Shown here in pieces: positions 10,536 to 22,127 of a DNA stretch of 64,000 bases. This stretch comes from Adenanthera pavonina (Eukaryota; Streptophyta; Magnoliopsida; Fabales; Fabaceae). Below the pieces are notes generated by a model. It was not told where the DNA came from. It was given only the letters and a program-made list of their open reading frames with translations, and did not search any database. Both the position numbers and the translations under genes were made by a program. The DNA lies in assembly GCA_026686845.1 (NCBI GenBank), contig JAIVEN010000026.1, positions 20,000,001 through 20,064,000 on the forward strand, written 5' to 3'. Position 1 is the first letter of the stretch, and each line of letters opens with the position of its first letter.

Positions 10536-12762
10536 TCATTTCTTCTTTGGCTTAGTCTTCTTGCTGTATGTCTTTCCTTTCCCGGATGACTCAGCAGATT
10601 TTCCAGCTTGCTTGGTCCCAGTTTACTTTATTTTCTCCTCCTTTTTGGCATCATCAGAAAGCCCAACAAAGTCCATTGGAGGAGGAATATGAGAAATAGG
10701 AACAACACGAAGAGGGACAGGAGCAAAAGGAATCTCTGGCTGAACTGGTGCAGGAGGCTTAGCAGGCTCAGGGCTAGGTTCTTCATCATCATCATCATCA
10801 GAGACCTCAAGCAGCTCTTGCATTTCCTGCCTGGAAAGAGCTAGTCGAGCTCTCTGTTCCTCTGAAAGCCCATAAGCAGCAAGGGAATGAGAGGCTGGTT
10901 CAGCAGGAGGAAACATTTCTTCAAGCCTTCTCCTTTGAGCTTGCAGAAGAGCATTGTGAACAATAGCTTCAAAATCAATGACAGGCACAATGCTCCTTTC
11001 CTCATTGAGTGCAGCTTGCAGAAATGGTGAAGTAGATATGGATGCTACTAGCTGCTTAACTTGCTCAGACTCTTGGGTGGAAAGGATAGAGTCATGAGCA
11101 ACTGCTTCACTAGGCTCAAGAGGGCTTGATTCCTGCACACCTTCTTCCTCCATTCCATAGTCCAGGGGAGGACCAGGACTTGCCTCATTGCTGGAGGCTC
11201 TTGGAGTACCAGGCGGTTCAGTTTCTTGAGTCTCAACACCAGGAATAGGAGAAGCCATCTCAAAAGGACTTGGAGGGACAGGGAATGGAGACAGAGTAGG
11301 CTCAGGGACACCAGGTGAGGTGGAGCTGAAGTGGTAGGAATTGCATTTCTTATGTCTTCATAGGCATCAGCCACCACTTTCATATTCACAGCCAACTGAT
11401 GAATCTGATCTTGTAGGTGAGCAAATTTGACATTTTGCTCATCCCGAATGCTGAGAATGAGTGTTGACAAACTGTCAAACAACTCAGTGATCTTGGTTGG
11501 CTTGGCCCGTGAGGAGGGAGTGGAAGGAGGGTGAGTAGGCCTGGATGGAGATGGAATTTGCTGAGAAGGCTGAGGTACAGATCTGCTAGGAGCCTCAGAG
11601 GTGCCTTCTTGTTGGAGGGATGCATCAGCAACAAAGAACAGATCTTCTGATTTCCCTGCTCCCTTCCCAATCCATCTTCCTTCATCTCTTTCAATACCCA
11701 TCCTTTGCAGTTCCTCTTCTTTGAAGGCCTCTATGAGTTTCCCTTTCCCCTTTTCAATGTGTTGAATCCTAGCATACTGCAGGATTCTTGAAATAATTGC
11801 TGCATAGGGGAGTGTGGAATCCTTCCTTTGATCCCTTGCCTTTATCATACGCTGGAGGATGATATGACCCAAATTAATTAGTTTCCCATGAATGATAGCT
11901 GTCATTACATGAGCCTCTGCCCTTGTTATCAGATTGAAGCTTCCACCTATGTTGAATATGATCCTGGACACAATGTAGTGCAGGATCCTCACTTGAACAC
12001 TGAGGTCTGTGGGCTTCAACAGATTTATTGTGGGCCTATTCTCCCTTCTTCTGAATAAGGTGTCCAAGATGGTGCTCTCTTTGTAATTCAGAAAGGAGCC
12101 ACCTTCTTCATCAGCTGTGCTAGCCTCGTCCATATACCCGAGGCTGTGATGTCAATTTTCAGCCCATCTTGTCCTGGAATTTCCAGCACCTCGTTTAGTA
12201 TTTCATCAGCAAGCCAAATGGTCCTTGATCTCAAGTTGACCTCCCATTTCTTTTTCTTGCTGTTGTATTGAAGAGAGGCATACAAAGTCTTTACTACCTC
12301 ATCGTCATATTTTTCAGCAATTTCCAACAGATTCTTATATCTTAACAACCATATTCCAGCATCAAAGTTGTTAGATATTAAGAATTGTTCCATATTCACA
12401 CAGTGAGGCTTGATTACCTTTTTGCTGGAAAACTTGGTAGAATACTCTTCTTGAATCTCAGGAGTGCTCCAAAGTGGCAGTGTAGTAAGCTCATATTCTC
12501 CAGATTGTGTAAAAGAGGAGGAAGCAACAGCAGCAATATCAGCAGAAACAGGAACCGAAGGATCTGCAGTTTTTGGTGAGGAGGGTCCTGCTTTCTGTGA
12601 ATCTGCCTTGGATGATGATTTCTGGCATTTGGAAGGGGTAGCTTTACTGGATTCGGCCTTTCTCTTGGATTTCTCTCCTTCCTTTGTAGCATATTGAGAT
12701 TTTACTGCTCATTTTGGCCGAGCTCCAGCTTTTCCTGCTCCAGGATTCTTGACTCTTGCCAT
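10536..12762 (-). pseudogene. ORF3 accessory gene of the inner element, degenerate
   Basis: Starts MARVKNPGAGKAGARPK at 12762. An arginine codon is a TGA stop soon after, at about residue 18. A one-base deletion near 12130 separates the FDAGIWLLRYKNLL segment from the MDEAS segment. A further frame change lies near 11310 in the proline-rich region. A TAA near 10623 truncates the basic tail, which would otherwise end at 10536. The order of segments is the same as in element C. A TATAAA is present 39 bp upstream of the start (12801-12806). Product unknown. Confidence 0.78.
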
Positions 12763-13755
12763 TTCTCGTTTGAATGTTGCAGAATGTGGTTGAGAATAGG
12801 TTTATAGGGTGCGAAAAGAAGTTTAAACGGTGGAAATGATGGTTTTTGGACAAGATTTAAGAGGATTGAAGAGAGGATCAGAACAGACTCAGAGGAGTTA
12901 CAAATAGGGTTGCGTCTGTTCTTTGGAAAATTGTCGGATTTAACGTATGTAACCGTCTGACAGACGAATTTTGAGGGGTCAAAATTTGAACTTCAGGAAG
13001 TTACAAGTTAAACCGTTCAGCAAAGCTTACTGACAGATAAATTTTCATCTGAAAGTTCGTCTGACAGAGGCTTGGATCAAGCAGTACAAGCACAACAGAC
13101 GAATTTTATTTCAACAAAGTTCGAATGTTGAAGAGGAAATAGTAACAACAATCAAAACTTCAACCAATAGACAAATTTAGCATGCAGAACTTCATCTTTC
13201 AAGCATTCAGCATGAAGAACATGATTCAACAGACGAATTTTGAACTGAAAATTTAAATTTTTCAACTTTTGTAAAGGTTGTCCAACAGTCGTATGTTAAG
13301 AAGTGATAATTTGTATAACAGTGATGGACAAACATAACTTTGAAAATTTTTGTTCTTGAAAATTGGAACTTCCATTATTCAACAGACGAATTTCGAGGCA
13401 TCAGTGAGAACTGTTCCAAAGTATAACAGGTCGAAGTTCGTCTGTTAGTCACTTAAAATTCGAATGTTGACCACGTTGACCAGTACAAAAACACAGTTTA
13501 TGAAGCAAAATATGTCTAACAACATTTAAAATACAAGCATCATCATTAAAAACTTACAGAATGGATCCAGAACTTAGGATTTTCGTTATCTACTTCACTT
13601 TTTGGTTGTTCGATTCTGATATGCTCCAATCTTCAAGTGTATAGCCATTTAATCTTGTGAGGAGCACCTGCAACTTAAATTAAACACTCTCCGATGCTGA
13701 AGTTAGAATTAATTTAATATTGAAAATTCTAAAGATAGAATTACACAGGAATAAC
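12763..13755 (-). promoter_or_regulatory. Spacer module upstream of ORF3: motif array plus TATA box
   Basis: No gene is seen. Reading toward ORF3 it has repeated GACGAATTT/TTCGAATGTTG/TTCGTCTG motifs, CCGTT or AACGG cores near 13009 and 12825, then TATAAA at 12801-12806, then the ORF3 start at 12762. The order copies the U3 layout of the LTR. It is a candidate internal promoter (inference). Confidence 0.5.
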
Positions 13756-16700
13756 TTACAGTTCATTGGGATTTACCATTCCCAATTCTCTCCTTATTTT
13801 ACAATGCTTGTCTTCTGATAGAGGTTTTGTGAGTATATCAGCAACTTGATCCTCTGTTGGGATGTACTCCAATCTGAATTCTTCTTTCAGAACGTGATCT
13901 CTTATGAAGTGGTGCCTAACTTCAATATGTTTCGTTCTTGAATGCATGACAGGATTCTTGGTGATATTTATGGCACTTTGATTGTCACACATGATTGGTA
14001 TCTCTTTCATTTTAACCTCAAGATCTTCAAGTCGCTGTTTCATCCAGATGACTTGGGCACAACAGCTTCCAGCTGCAACATACTCAGCTTCTGCAGTGGA
14101 TAGGGCCACACTGTTTTGCTTTTTGCTGAACCATGAAACCAGGGATCCTCCAAGAAACTGACAAGTTCCACTTGTGCTTTTTCTGTCAGTTTTGGATCCT
14201 GCAAAATCAGCATCAGTATATCCTTTGAGATCTTCTCCATTGCCTTTTGGATACCAAAGACCCATCTGTGATGTTCCAATAAGATATCTGAAAATTCTTT
14301 TCACAGCTATTGCATGGGTCTCTTTGGAGCATGATTGGAACCTTGCACACATACAGACATTGAACATAATGTCAGGTCTGCTGGCAGTTAAGTACAACAG
14401 GGATCCAATCATTCTTCTATACTGAGTAATGTCAAACATTTTCCCATTCTCATCCATGTCCAGTTTGGTTGCAGTAGCCATAGGTGTTCCCATTGGCTTG
14501 GCATTCTCCATTCCAAACTTCTTTAGCAACTCCTTTAGATACTTGGATTGACTCAGAAAGATACCATCACCAAGCTGTCTGATTTGCAGTCCAAGGAAGA
14601 AGTTGAGTTCACCCATCATTGACATCTCGAATTCTCCCTGCATTAACTCAGAAAATTTCTTGCAAAGAGACTCATTAGTAGCACCGAATATGATATCATC
14701 AACATAGATTTGGACAATGAGTAAATCTTCATTTTCTTTCTTAGTGAATAAAGTTATATCTACTTTGCCTCTATTAAATCCCTTTTCAGTTAGAAAGTTG
14801 CTTAATATCTCATACCATGCTCTAGGAGCTTGTTTTCAACCATAAAGAGCTTTCTTTAGTTTATAAACATGGTTTGGTTTTGTAGAATCCTCAAAACCTG
14901 GAGGTTGATCTACATAAACCTCTTCCATGAAATATCCATTTAGAAAGGAACTCTTTACATCCATTTGATACAATAAAATGTTTTTCATGCATGCATATGC
15001 TAGCAGTATTCTTATGGCTTCTAATCTAGCTACTGGTGCAAAGGTTTCTTCAAAATCAATACCTTCTTCCTGATTATACCCTTTAGCAACCAATCTAGCT
15101 TTATTTCTGATTATTGTTCTAAATTCATCAAGTTTATTTCTAAAAACCCATTTGGTACCAATGACAGGATGATTTTTGGGCCTAGGCACTAAATCTCAAA
15201 CTTGATTTCTTTCAAACTGATTTAGTTCATCTTGCATAGCCAAAATCCAGTAATCATCAGTTAAGGCTTCTTCAGCACATTTGGGTTCAATTTGAGAAAT
15301 GAAAGCACAGTTTAGCATTTGATCCCTTAACTATTTTCTGGTTTTGACTCTCTCTTGAACATCTCCTATCACTTGATCAACAGGATGATTCCTTTGATAT
15401 CTCCAAGCTCTAGGGAGTTCTTGAAATGTGTCTTCATTATTTTCTTCATCAAACACTTTCTCCTGGATATCTTCCTCTAGGTTAACAGATTCAGATATCT
15501 TTGGAGATTCAGTTCTACTTTTATCAGAAATGCCCAGTTTTTCAAAATTAAAAGCAAGATCATCCTCATTGGTAACATGTTTTGAAACAGTTTCATTTTC
15601 AATGAAAACCATATGCACAGATTCTTCTACCACATTTGATCTTTTATTATAAACTCTATATGCCTTACTCCTACTAGAATAGCCCAGAAATATACCTTCA
15701 TCGGATTTGGCATCAAACTTACCCAGATTTTCTTTTCCATTGTTGTGGATGAAACATTTGCATCCGAACACATGGAGATGGGATAGATTTGGCTTTCTTC
15801 CCTTGTACAGCTCGTATGGAGTCTTCCCAAGGATTGGTCTGATGTAGGCTCTATTTATGATGTAGCTTGCTATGTTCACTGCATCAGCCCAAAACACTTG
15901 AGAGAGTTCCTTCTCATTCAGCATAGCTCTAGCCATCTCTCCAATAGTTCTGTTCTTCCTTTCTACCACTCCATTTCGTTGAGGAGTCCTTGGTGCTGAG
16001 AAGTTGTGGTCAATCCCATGCTCATTGCAGTATTCCAGGAAGTATGCATTTTCAAACTCTCCTCCATGGTCTGACCTGATAGACACAATAGAAATACCTT
16101 TCTCATTTTGCACTTTCTTAGCTATGGTTACAAATGCATCAAAGGTATCACTTTTAGAGGATAGAAACAGTGTCCAAGTTAATCTGGAATAATCGTCTAC
16201 AATTACAAGCACATACAGATTAGCACCTAGACTCTTTACCTTAGAAGGTCCAATTAAGTCCATATGCAGCAACTCAAGTGGTCTAGTTGTGGTAACTATA
16301 TTTTTGGATTTGAAGGATAATTTAGTTTGTTTTTCTTTTAAGCATGCATCACATTCTTTATCTTTTTCGAAGGATATTTTTGGCAGGCCAGTAACTAGCT
16401 CATTTTTAACCAATTTAGACAATTGATTCATATTTACATGAGCTAATCTTCTATGCCATAACCAACTATCGTTATCTTGACTGATTAAGCATACAAAATC
16501 TAAGGGAGGAAGTTCATCAAGATCAATAGTATAGCAGTTACCATCCCTTTGAGCTTTTAGGATTACTTTGTGATCACTTTTTCTGATGACCAGGCAAAAC
16601 TTTGAGTCAAACAGCACCCGATTTCCTCTATCACAGGTCTGACTCACGCTCAGCAAATTATGGTTGAGGCCAATTACAAACAGCACCTCTTCAATGGATG

Positions 16701-16887
16701 TTTCTGGATTTTTGCCTACAATGCCAATGCCAATAACTTTGCCATATTGATCACCTCTAAAGGTCACCTTTCCTCCTTTCTTGTCTCTAAGGGTGATGAA
16801 CTTCTCCTTATCACCAGTCATGTGACTTGAGCAGGCACTGTCCATATACCATTTATTGCTTTTCTTAGCTTTGAGACAGACCTGCAA
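13756..16887 (-). pseudogene. Pol of the inner element, degenerate
   Basis: A long open stretch at 16887-15331 holds protease (WYMDSACSSHM), the integrase zinc finger and a DDE core with LLHMDLIGP, IRSDHGGEFEN and VVERKNR, so the integrase catalytic residues look intact. A TAG at 15331-15333 separates it from RT. RT carries a Trp-to-TGA change near 15193 and a TGA at 14836-14838 in the conserved LYG box. RNase H (14643-13756) is open and ends HIEVRHHFIRD...MVNPNEL. Protease and integrase could in principle still be made if the frame change from gag is solved. RT cannot be made without suppressing stops. Confidence 0.9.
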
Positions 16888-16895
16888 AACAATAT

Positions 16896-18695
16896 TTATG
16901 TTTTCCTTTTAGGTACCCAAATTTGCTTGGGTCCTTTTCGGTCAGTAGATCTTTCCCTATATGCAGATGCAACTTTGGGAACCCATTCAACTTTCCTGCC
17001 AAGTCCTTTTTTCTTTAAAGCGCAGGAACTGGAAATATGTCCCTTTTTGTTACAGAAATGACAGGTAGTGAAAGGACTGCTAGATTGAGAAGCAGGAAGA
17101 AAATAATGCAGATAATACTTTTGTCTAGCATGCCTTAGTTGATCATATGTTTCAATGTGAGGTGATGCATTATTTTTCTTTTTATTGCTCTCAGCATGCA
17201 CAAAATGTCTCATATATGCATTCTGGTTTTTCTTCCTAATCTTTTCCTTGACAGCATATGGATCATAGCCAAGACCAGCTTTTCCTTGTGATATTCTTTG
17301 GCTCCCCATCAAAGCAAACAACATATCTTTACCTCTAGTGAGCCTAGACATGCTTTTAACTAAATAATCATTAGTTTGCTTAAGTTCATTTTATGAAGTA
17401 CAGCAAACAGATTCAGTAGTAGGTAAAGGGGCAATTTCAGAAACTATGCTTTGAGATTCCAGCTTATTTATCTTTTTCTTTGCCAATTTCAGTTCTTTAG
17501 CAACTTTAATGAACTCATCATGAAGCTCATGAAATGCATCCAGTAATTCAGAATAGGAAGGTTCAGATTCATATACCTCTTCTTCCTGATCACTGCTGCA
17601 TAAGGGTGTGGCTTCTTCAGAAGCAAGTGCCATCAGACAAATGTTGGCAATCTCATCCTCATCTTCTTCTTCCTCATCTGAGCTATTGCCCCATATAGAT
17701 GAGATGTAGGCTTTCTTCTTCTTCCCTTTGTCAGCAACTTTCTTTTCTTTTTCTTGCTTCTTGAGGAATTGGGGGCAGTCCCACTTTATGTGTCCCTACT
17801 TCTTGCACTCATAGCAAGTCACAGGTTCTTTTGCCTCTTTCTTGCTTTCTCCAGCAGCTCCCTTCTTGAAGAATCTCTTGTTCTTCTTCTTGCTGTAGAA
17901 TCTTCCGAATTTTCTGACCATCACAGCCAGAGTTTCCTCATCCAGCTCATCTTCTTCATCAGATTCTTCTTCCTTTTCATCAGCAGCTTTGAGGGCAAGG
18001 CCTTTCTTCTTTCTGTCCAGCCCAGCTTCCTTGAGTGCTTTGATTTTTCCTTCATACTCCTCAAGGCTGCCGAAGAGAGCTGTGACAGAGGCCATTGATT
18101 CTCCTCTGGCTTCTTCTATTGCTGTCACCTTGGGCTGCCATTCCAGAGGGAGAGCTCTGAGTATCTTTCTTACTTTCTCAGACTGAGTGTATTCCTTTCC
18201 CAGGCTCTTCAGTTGATTCACAATGAGAGTAAATCTCTTTTGGAGCTCTTTTACAGTTTCTCCTTCAGCCATTCTGAAGCTTTCATACTCCCCAATGCAC
18301 GTGTTCAGTTTGTTCTCCCTGACTCCAAATGTTCCTTCATGTGCAATCTGCAGAGTATCCCACATCCCTTTTGCAGTGGTGCATTGCGAGACTCTGTAGA
18401 ATTCATCCTGGTTCAGGGCACTGCCTCAACAATGCTTTGCTTTGAAATTCAGTAGGACTCTCCTTCTGTCTTCATCATTCCACTCTACTTCCAGCTTCTC
18501 TTTGTATTTTCCATCTTCAGCTAAAGCCATTGGGACGAAATCTCCTTTGTCAATGACTGACCAGATGTCAAGATCAATTGATTGGAGGTAGATCTGCATC
18601 CTCATCTTCCAGTACCCATAATGCTCTCCACTGAAGCCTGGTGGTCTGTTAGTGTTGTTCCCTTCAGGAAGTATACTCTCTCCAAAGCCAGCCAT
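16896..18695 (-). pseudogene. Gag of the inner element, degenerate
   Basis: The likely start is the ATG at 18695 (MAGFGESILPEGNN), 42 bases after the PBS; an upstream in-frame reading passes through the PBS without an ATG. The N-terminal part (FSGEHYGYWKMRMQIYLQS) is typical of copia gag. A reading break falls near 18426. The first CCHC knuckle (CYECKK-GHIKWDC) is cut by TAG at 17796-17798. A second break lies near 17390. The second knuckle CHFCNKKGHISSSC lies near 17040. The frame ends with a stop at 16896, and pol resumes in another frame at 16887. Confidence 0.85.
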
Positions 18696-18736
18696 CTTTG
18701 TTCCCGGACTGTAAAATCCTTTGAATGGGAATCCGG

Positions 18737-18748
18737 GCTCTGATACCA
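18737..18748 (-). other. Primer binding site of the inner element
   Basis: On the minus strand TGGTATCAGAGC, two bases after the 5' LTR end. This is complementary to the 3' end of initiator tRNA-Met, the usual plant copia primer. Confidence 0.95.
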
Positions 18749-18750
18749 CT

Positions 18751-20342
18751 TGTTAGCAAGGCTGACTTCCCAAGAGAGGGGGTGAATTGGGAAGATTGAA
18801 ATTTTTGTCCAGTCCCCAAGACAACTCTTGAGATTTATCCACTATACAGTAAGAATTTCAACGGGCTTCTTGCTAATGCCACAGTACACGAGTATGCTCT
18901 GTTTCTGAACTCTCTCAAACTCTCTAAGCACTTTCTCTATGTGCTTCCCAATCCCCTTGTGAATTTCCCTCACAAGTAAATCTATCTTTCAGATGAAGAG
19001 TAGATTGTTTACAAAGTTATAACTCTCTTGAATAGAGTAGATATGAAGGTTAAAGTACAGATAATGAAGTTGAGCGGGTAAAAACTTTTGAGAAGAAGAT
19101 TCAGCAGAAATTCGGTATATACAAGTTTGATTCGTTACCTATAACTTCAAATGATGTTATATTTATAGTTCTAGGTCTCAAATATCCGTTAGAGACTAAA
19201 TCTATCCGTTGGGGAAGTTATCCAACGGTTACTCTGAAAAACTATCCGTTTACCAACCGTATTTAATGTTTCTGACACACTGAAATTCGAATTTTGGTTG
19301 GTCAACAGACGAATTTCGAAGGAACCAAAGGTTAAAGCTTTCAACGTTAAAATATGAAGTTCGTCTGTCCATAAAGTGAAATTCGAATTTTGAAACTCAT
19401 AAAATATTTTCACAATGTGACATACGAATTTCAAGAAGAAAGTTTTTCTGTAAATCGTGAACAGTGTTTTCAATTTTCTACAGTACCCTCGAAATTTAAA
19501 TTTTGGATGCCCAAAATTCGTCTGTCCATTGAACGTTCAAAGAGGCACAGTAGATCACTTTCTTCGAAATTTGAATTTCGACAGAGTGAAATTCGTCTGT
19601 TAGAGACCGGTTTTGAAACTTAATTTATTCTTGATCTCAGATGAACTTTAACATTGTTTCAGACAAATTTCTTCTGTTTTCTCAAGTTGTGTTTTGTCTG
19701 AAATTTGAATTTTGAAAGAGTGAAATTCGTCTGTCTCAAAGAAGCTCCTTTCAGACTTATATGAAAATTCGAATGTTGCAAAGTCAAAGTTCGTCTGTCA
19801 GAGAGCATTTTTCAAACTCAATTTCTTCTTGATTTCAGATGAACTTTAACATAGTTTCAGACGAATTTCTTTGGTTTTCACAAATTACATTTTGTCTGAA
19901 ATTCAAATTTTGACTTTGTGAAGTTCGTCTGTCACTAAAAAGACTTCTTTCAGACTTGATGAAAATTCGAATTTTGGATGACCAAAATTCATCTGACAGA
20001 GAGACATCTCTTCAGACTTATTCAGTTTTAGCTCGAAATTCGAATTTCCAAAGGCAAAGTTCGAATTTTCAACATGACAGTTCAGTTTAAACTTTCAAAC
20101 TTCATCTGTTTGTGGGTGTTTTTCAAATAAGTCAAGATTTAACATAAAATCAAGGTTTGAAAACATCTTTTCTTCAAATCAAAATCTTTTACCCAATCAT
20201 AACAAAAACTAAAGATCCTATAAAAGATCTAGCAGCAAATACTCTTCAAATTCTTCATTTGAAGCACTTTGATCTCCTTTGATATCTTCAATCCAAGCTC
20301 TTGGATGTTGGTTTGGAATCATCAAAACTTCTTGATTCAACA
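18751..20342 (-). repeat. 5' LTR of the inner element
   Basis: 1592 bp, TG...CA. TATAAATA is at 19160-19167 and the MSA-like TCCAACGGTTA at 19221-19231, then the U3 motif array. It shares with its partner LTR the absence of a 132-bp R/U5 segment. Confidence 0.95.
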
Positions 20343-22072
20343 GATGCAACTTTGGGAACCCATTCAACTTTCCTGCCACATCCATTTTTCTTCAAGGCAC
20401 AAGAGCTGGAAATATGTCCCTTTTTGTTACAGAAATGACAGGTAGTGAAAGGACTGCTAGATTGAGAAGCAGGAAGAAAATAATGCAAATAATACTTTTG
20501 TCTTGCATGCTTTGGTTGATTATATGTTTCGATGCGAGATGACATGTGATCTTCCTTTCTGTTGCTCTCAGCATGCACAAAATGTCTCATGTATGCATTC
20601 TGGTTTTCTTTCCTAATCTTTTCTTTGACAACATATGGATCATAGCCAAGACCAGCTTTTCCTTGTGATATTCTTTGGCTCCCCATCAAGGCAAACAACA
20701 TATATTTACCTCTAGTGAGTCTAGACATGCTTTTTACTAAGTAATCATTAGTTTGCTTTAGTTTAATGCATGAAGTACAGCAAACGAATTCAGTAGCAGG
20801 TACAGATGTGGTTTCAGAAAAGTTGCTCTGAGATTCTAGTTTACTAATCTTTTTCTTTGCTAGTTTTAGTTCTTTAGCAATTTTAATGAACTCATCATGA
20901 AGCTCATGAAATGCATCCAGTAATTCAGAATAGGAAGGTTCAGATTCATATACCTCTTCTTCCTGATCACTGCTGCATGAGGGTTTGGCTTCTTCAGAAG
21001 CAAGTGCCATAAGACAAATGTTGGCAATCTCATCTTCATCTTCTTCTTCCTCATCTGAGCTGTTGCCCCATATCAATGAGATGTAGGCTTTCTTCTTCTT
21101 CCCTTTGTCAGCAACTTTCTTTTCTCTTTCTTGCTTTTTGAGGAATTGAGGACAATCCCATTTGATGTGTCCTTGCTTCTTGCATTCATAGCAAGTCACA
21201 GGCTCTTTTGCCTCTTTCTTGCTTTCACTAGCTGCTCCTTTCTTGAAGAATCTCTTGTTCTTCTTCTTGCTGTAGAATCTTCCGAATTTTTTGACCATCA
21301 TAGCCAGAGTTTCCTCATCCAGCTCATCTCCTTCGTTAGATTCTTCTTCCTTTTCATCAGCAGCTTTTAGGGCAAGGCCTTTCTTCTTTCTGTCTAGCCC
21401 AGCTTCCTTGAGAGCTTTGATTTTTCCTTCATACTCCTCAAGGCTGCCGAAGAGAGCTATGACAGAGGCCATTGATTCTCCTCTGGCTTCCTCTATTGCT
21501 GTCACCTTGGGCTGCCATTCCAGAGGAAGAGCTCTGAGTATCTTTCTTACTTTTTCAGATTGTGTGTACTCCTTTCCCAGGCTCTTCAATTGATTCATAA
21601 TGAGAGTGAATCTCTTTTGCAGCTCCTTTACAGTTTCTCCTTCAGTCATTCTGAAACTTTCATACTCTCCAATGCATGTGTTTAGTCTGTTCTCCCTGAC
21701 CCCAGTTGTTCCCTCATGTGCAATCTGCAGAGTGTCCCACATCCCTTTTGCAGTGGAACATTGTGAGACTCTGTAGAATTCGTCCTGGTTCAGGGCACTA
21801 ACTAAAAAATGCTTTGCTTTGAAATTTAGCAGGACTCTTCTTCTGTCTTTCTCATTCCATTCTGCTTCTAGCTTCTCTTTGTGTCTTCCATCTTCAGTTA
21901 GAGTCATTGGGATGAAGTCTCCTTTGTCAATGACTGACCAGATATCAAGGTCAATTGATTGGAGGTAAATTTGCATCCTCATCTTTCAGTACCCATAATG
22001 TTCTCCACTGAAGCCTGGTGGTCTATTAGTGTTGTTCCCTTCAGGAAGTATGCTTTCTCCAAAGCCAGCCAT
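20343..22072 (-). pseudogene. Gag of the outer element, interrupted
   Basis: The ATG at 22072 opens MAGFGESILPEGNN. A Trp-to-TGA stop at 21986-21988 cuts it after about 28 codons. From 21982 the frame is open down to the insertion point. It contains both knuckles, CYECKKQGHIKWDC (intact glutamine here) and CHFCNKKGHISSSC, joined by acidic/lysine-rich stretches. The frame runs through EWVPKVAS into the GATGC duplication and continues on the far side of the inner element at 8656 with SASKEKSTDQKGPKQIWVP. Gag would form the virus-like particle. Confidence 0.88.
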
Positions 22073-22113
22073 CTTAATTCCCGGACTGTGAGATCCTTTG
22101 AATGGGAATCCGG

Positions 22114-22125
22114 GCTCTGATACCA
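22114..22125 (-). other. Primer binding site of the outer element
   Basis: TGGTATCAGAGC on the minus strand, two bases from the LTR, matching initiator tRNA-Met. Confidence 0.95.
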
Positions 22126-22127
22126 CT

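Larger units (their letters stand above)
8657..20342 (-). mobile_element. Inner Sirevirus-like Ty1/copia element, complete, nested
   Basis: An 11,686-bp element with two LTRs of 1593 and 1592 bp starting TGTTAGCAAGG and ending TTCAACA on the plus strand. It is flanked by GATGC duplications and inserted into the gag-pol boundary of the outer element of the same family. The PBS is at 18737-18748 and the polypurine tract at 10250-10263. Gene order matches the outer element and ORF3 is present. The LTR pair is very similar but not identical. Several in-frame stops make it non-autonomous now. Confidence 0.95.

Noticed and set aside
18426..18749. Gag start at 18749, in the PBS
   Set aside because: The codon there is GTG in the primer binding site; the first ATG in frame (18695) begins the conserved MAGFGES.
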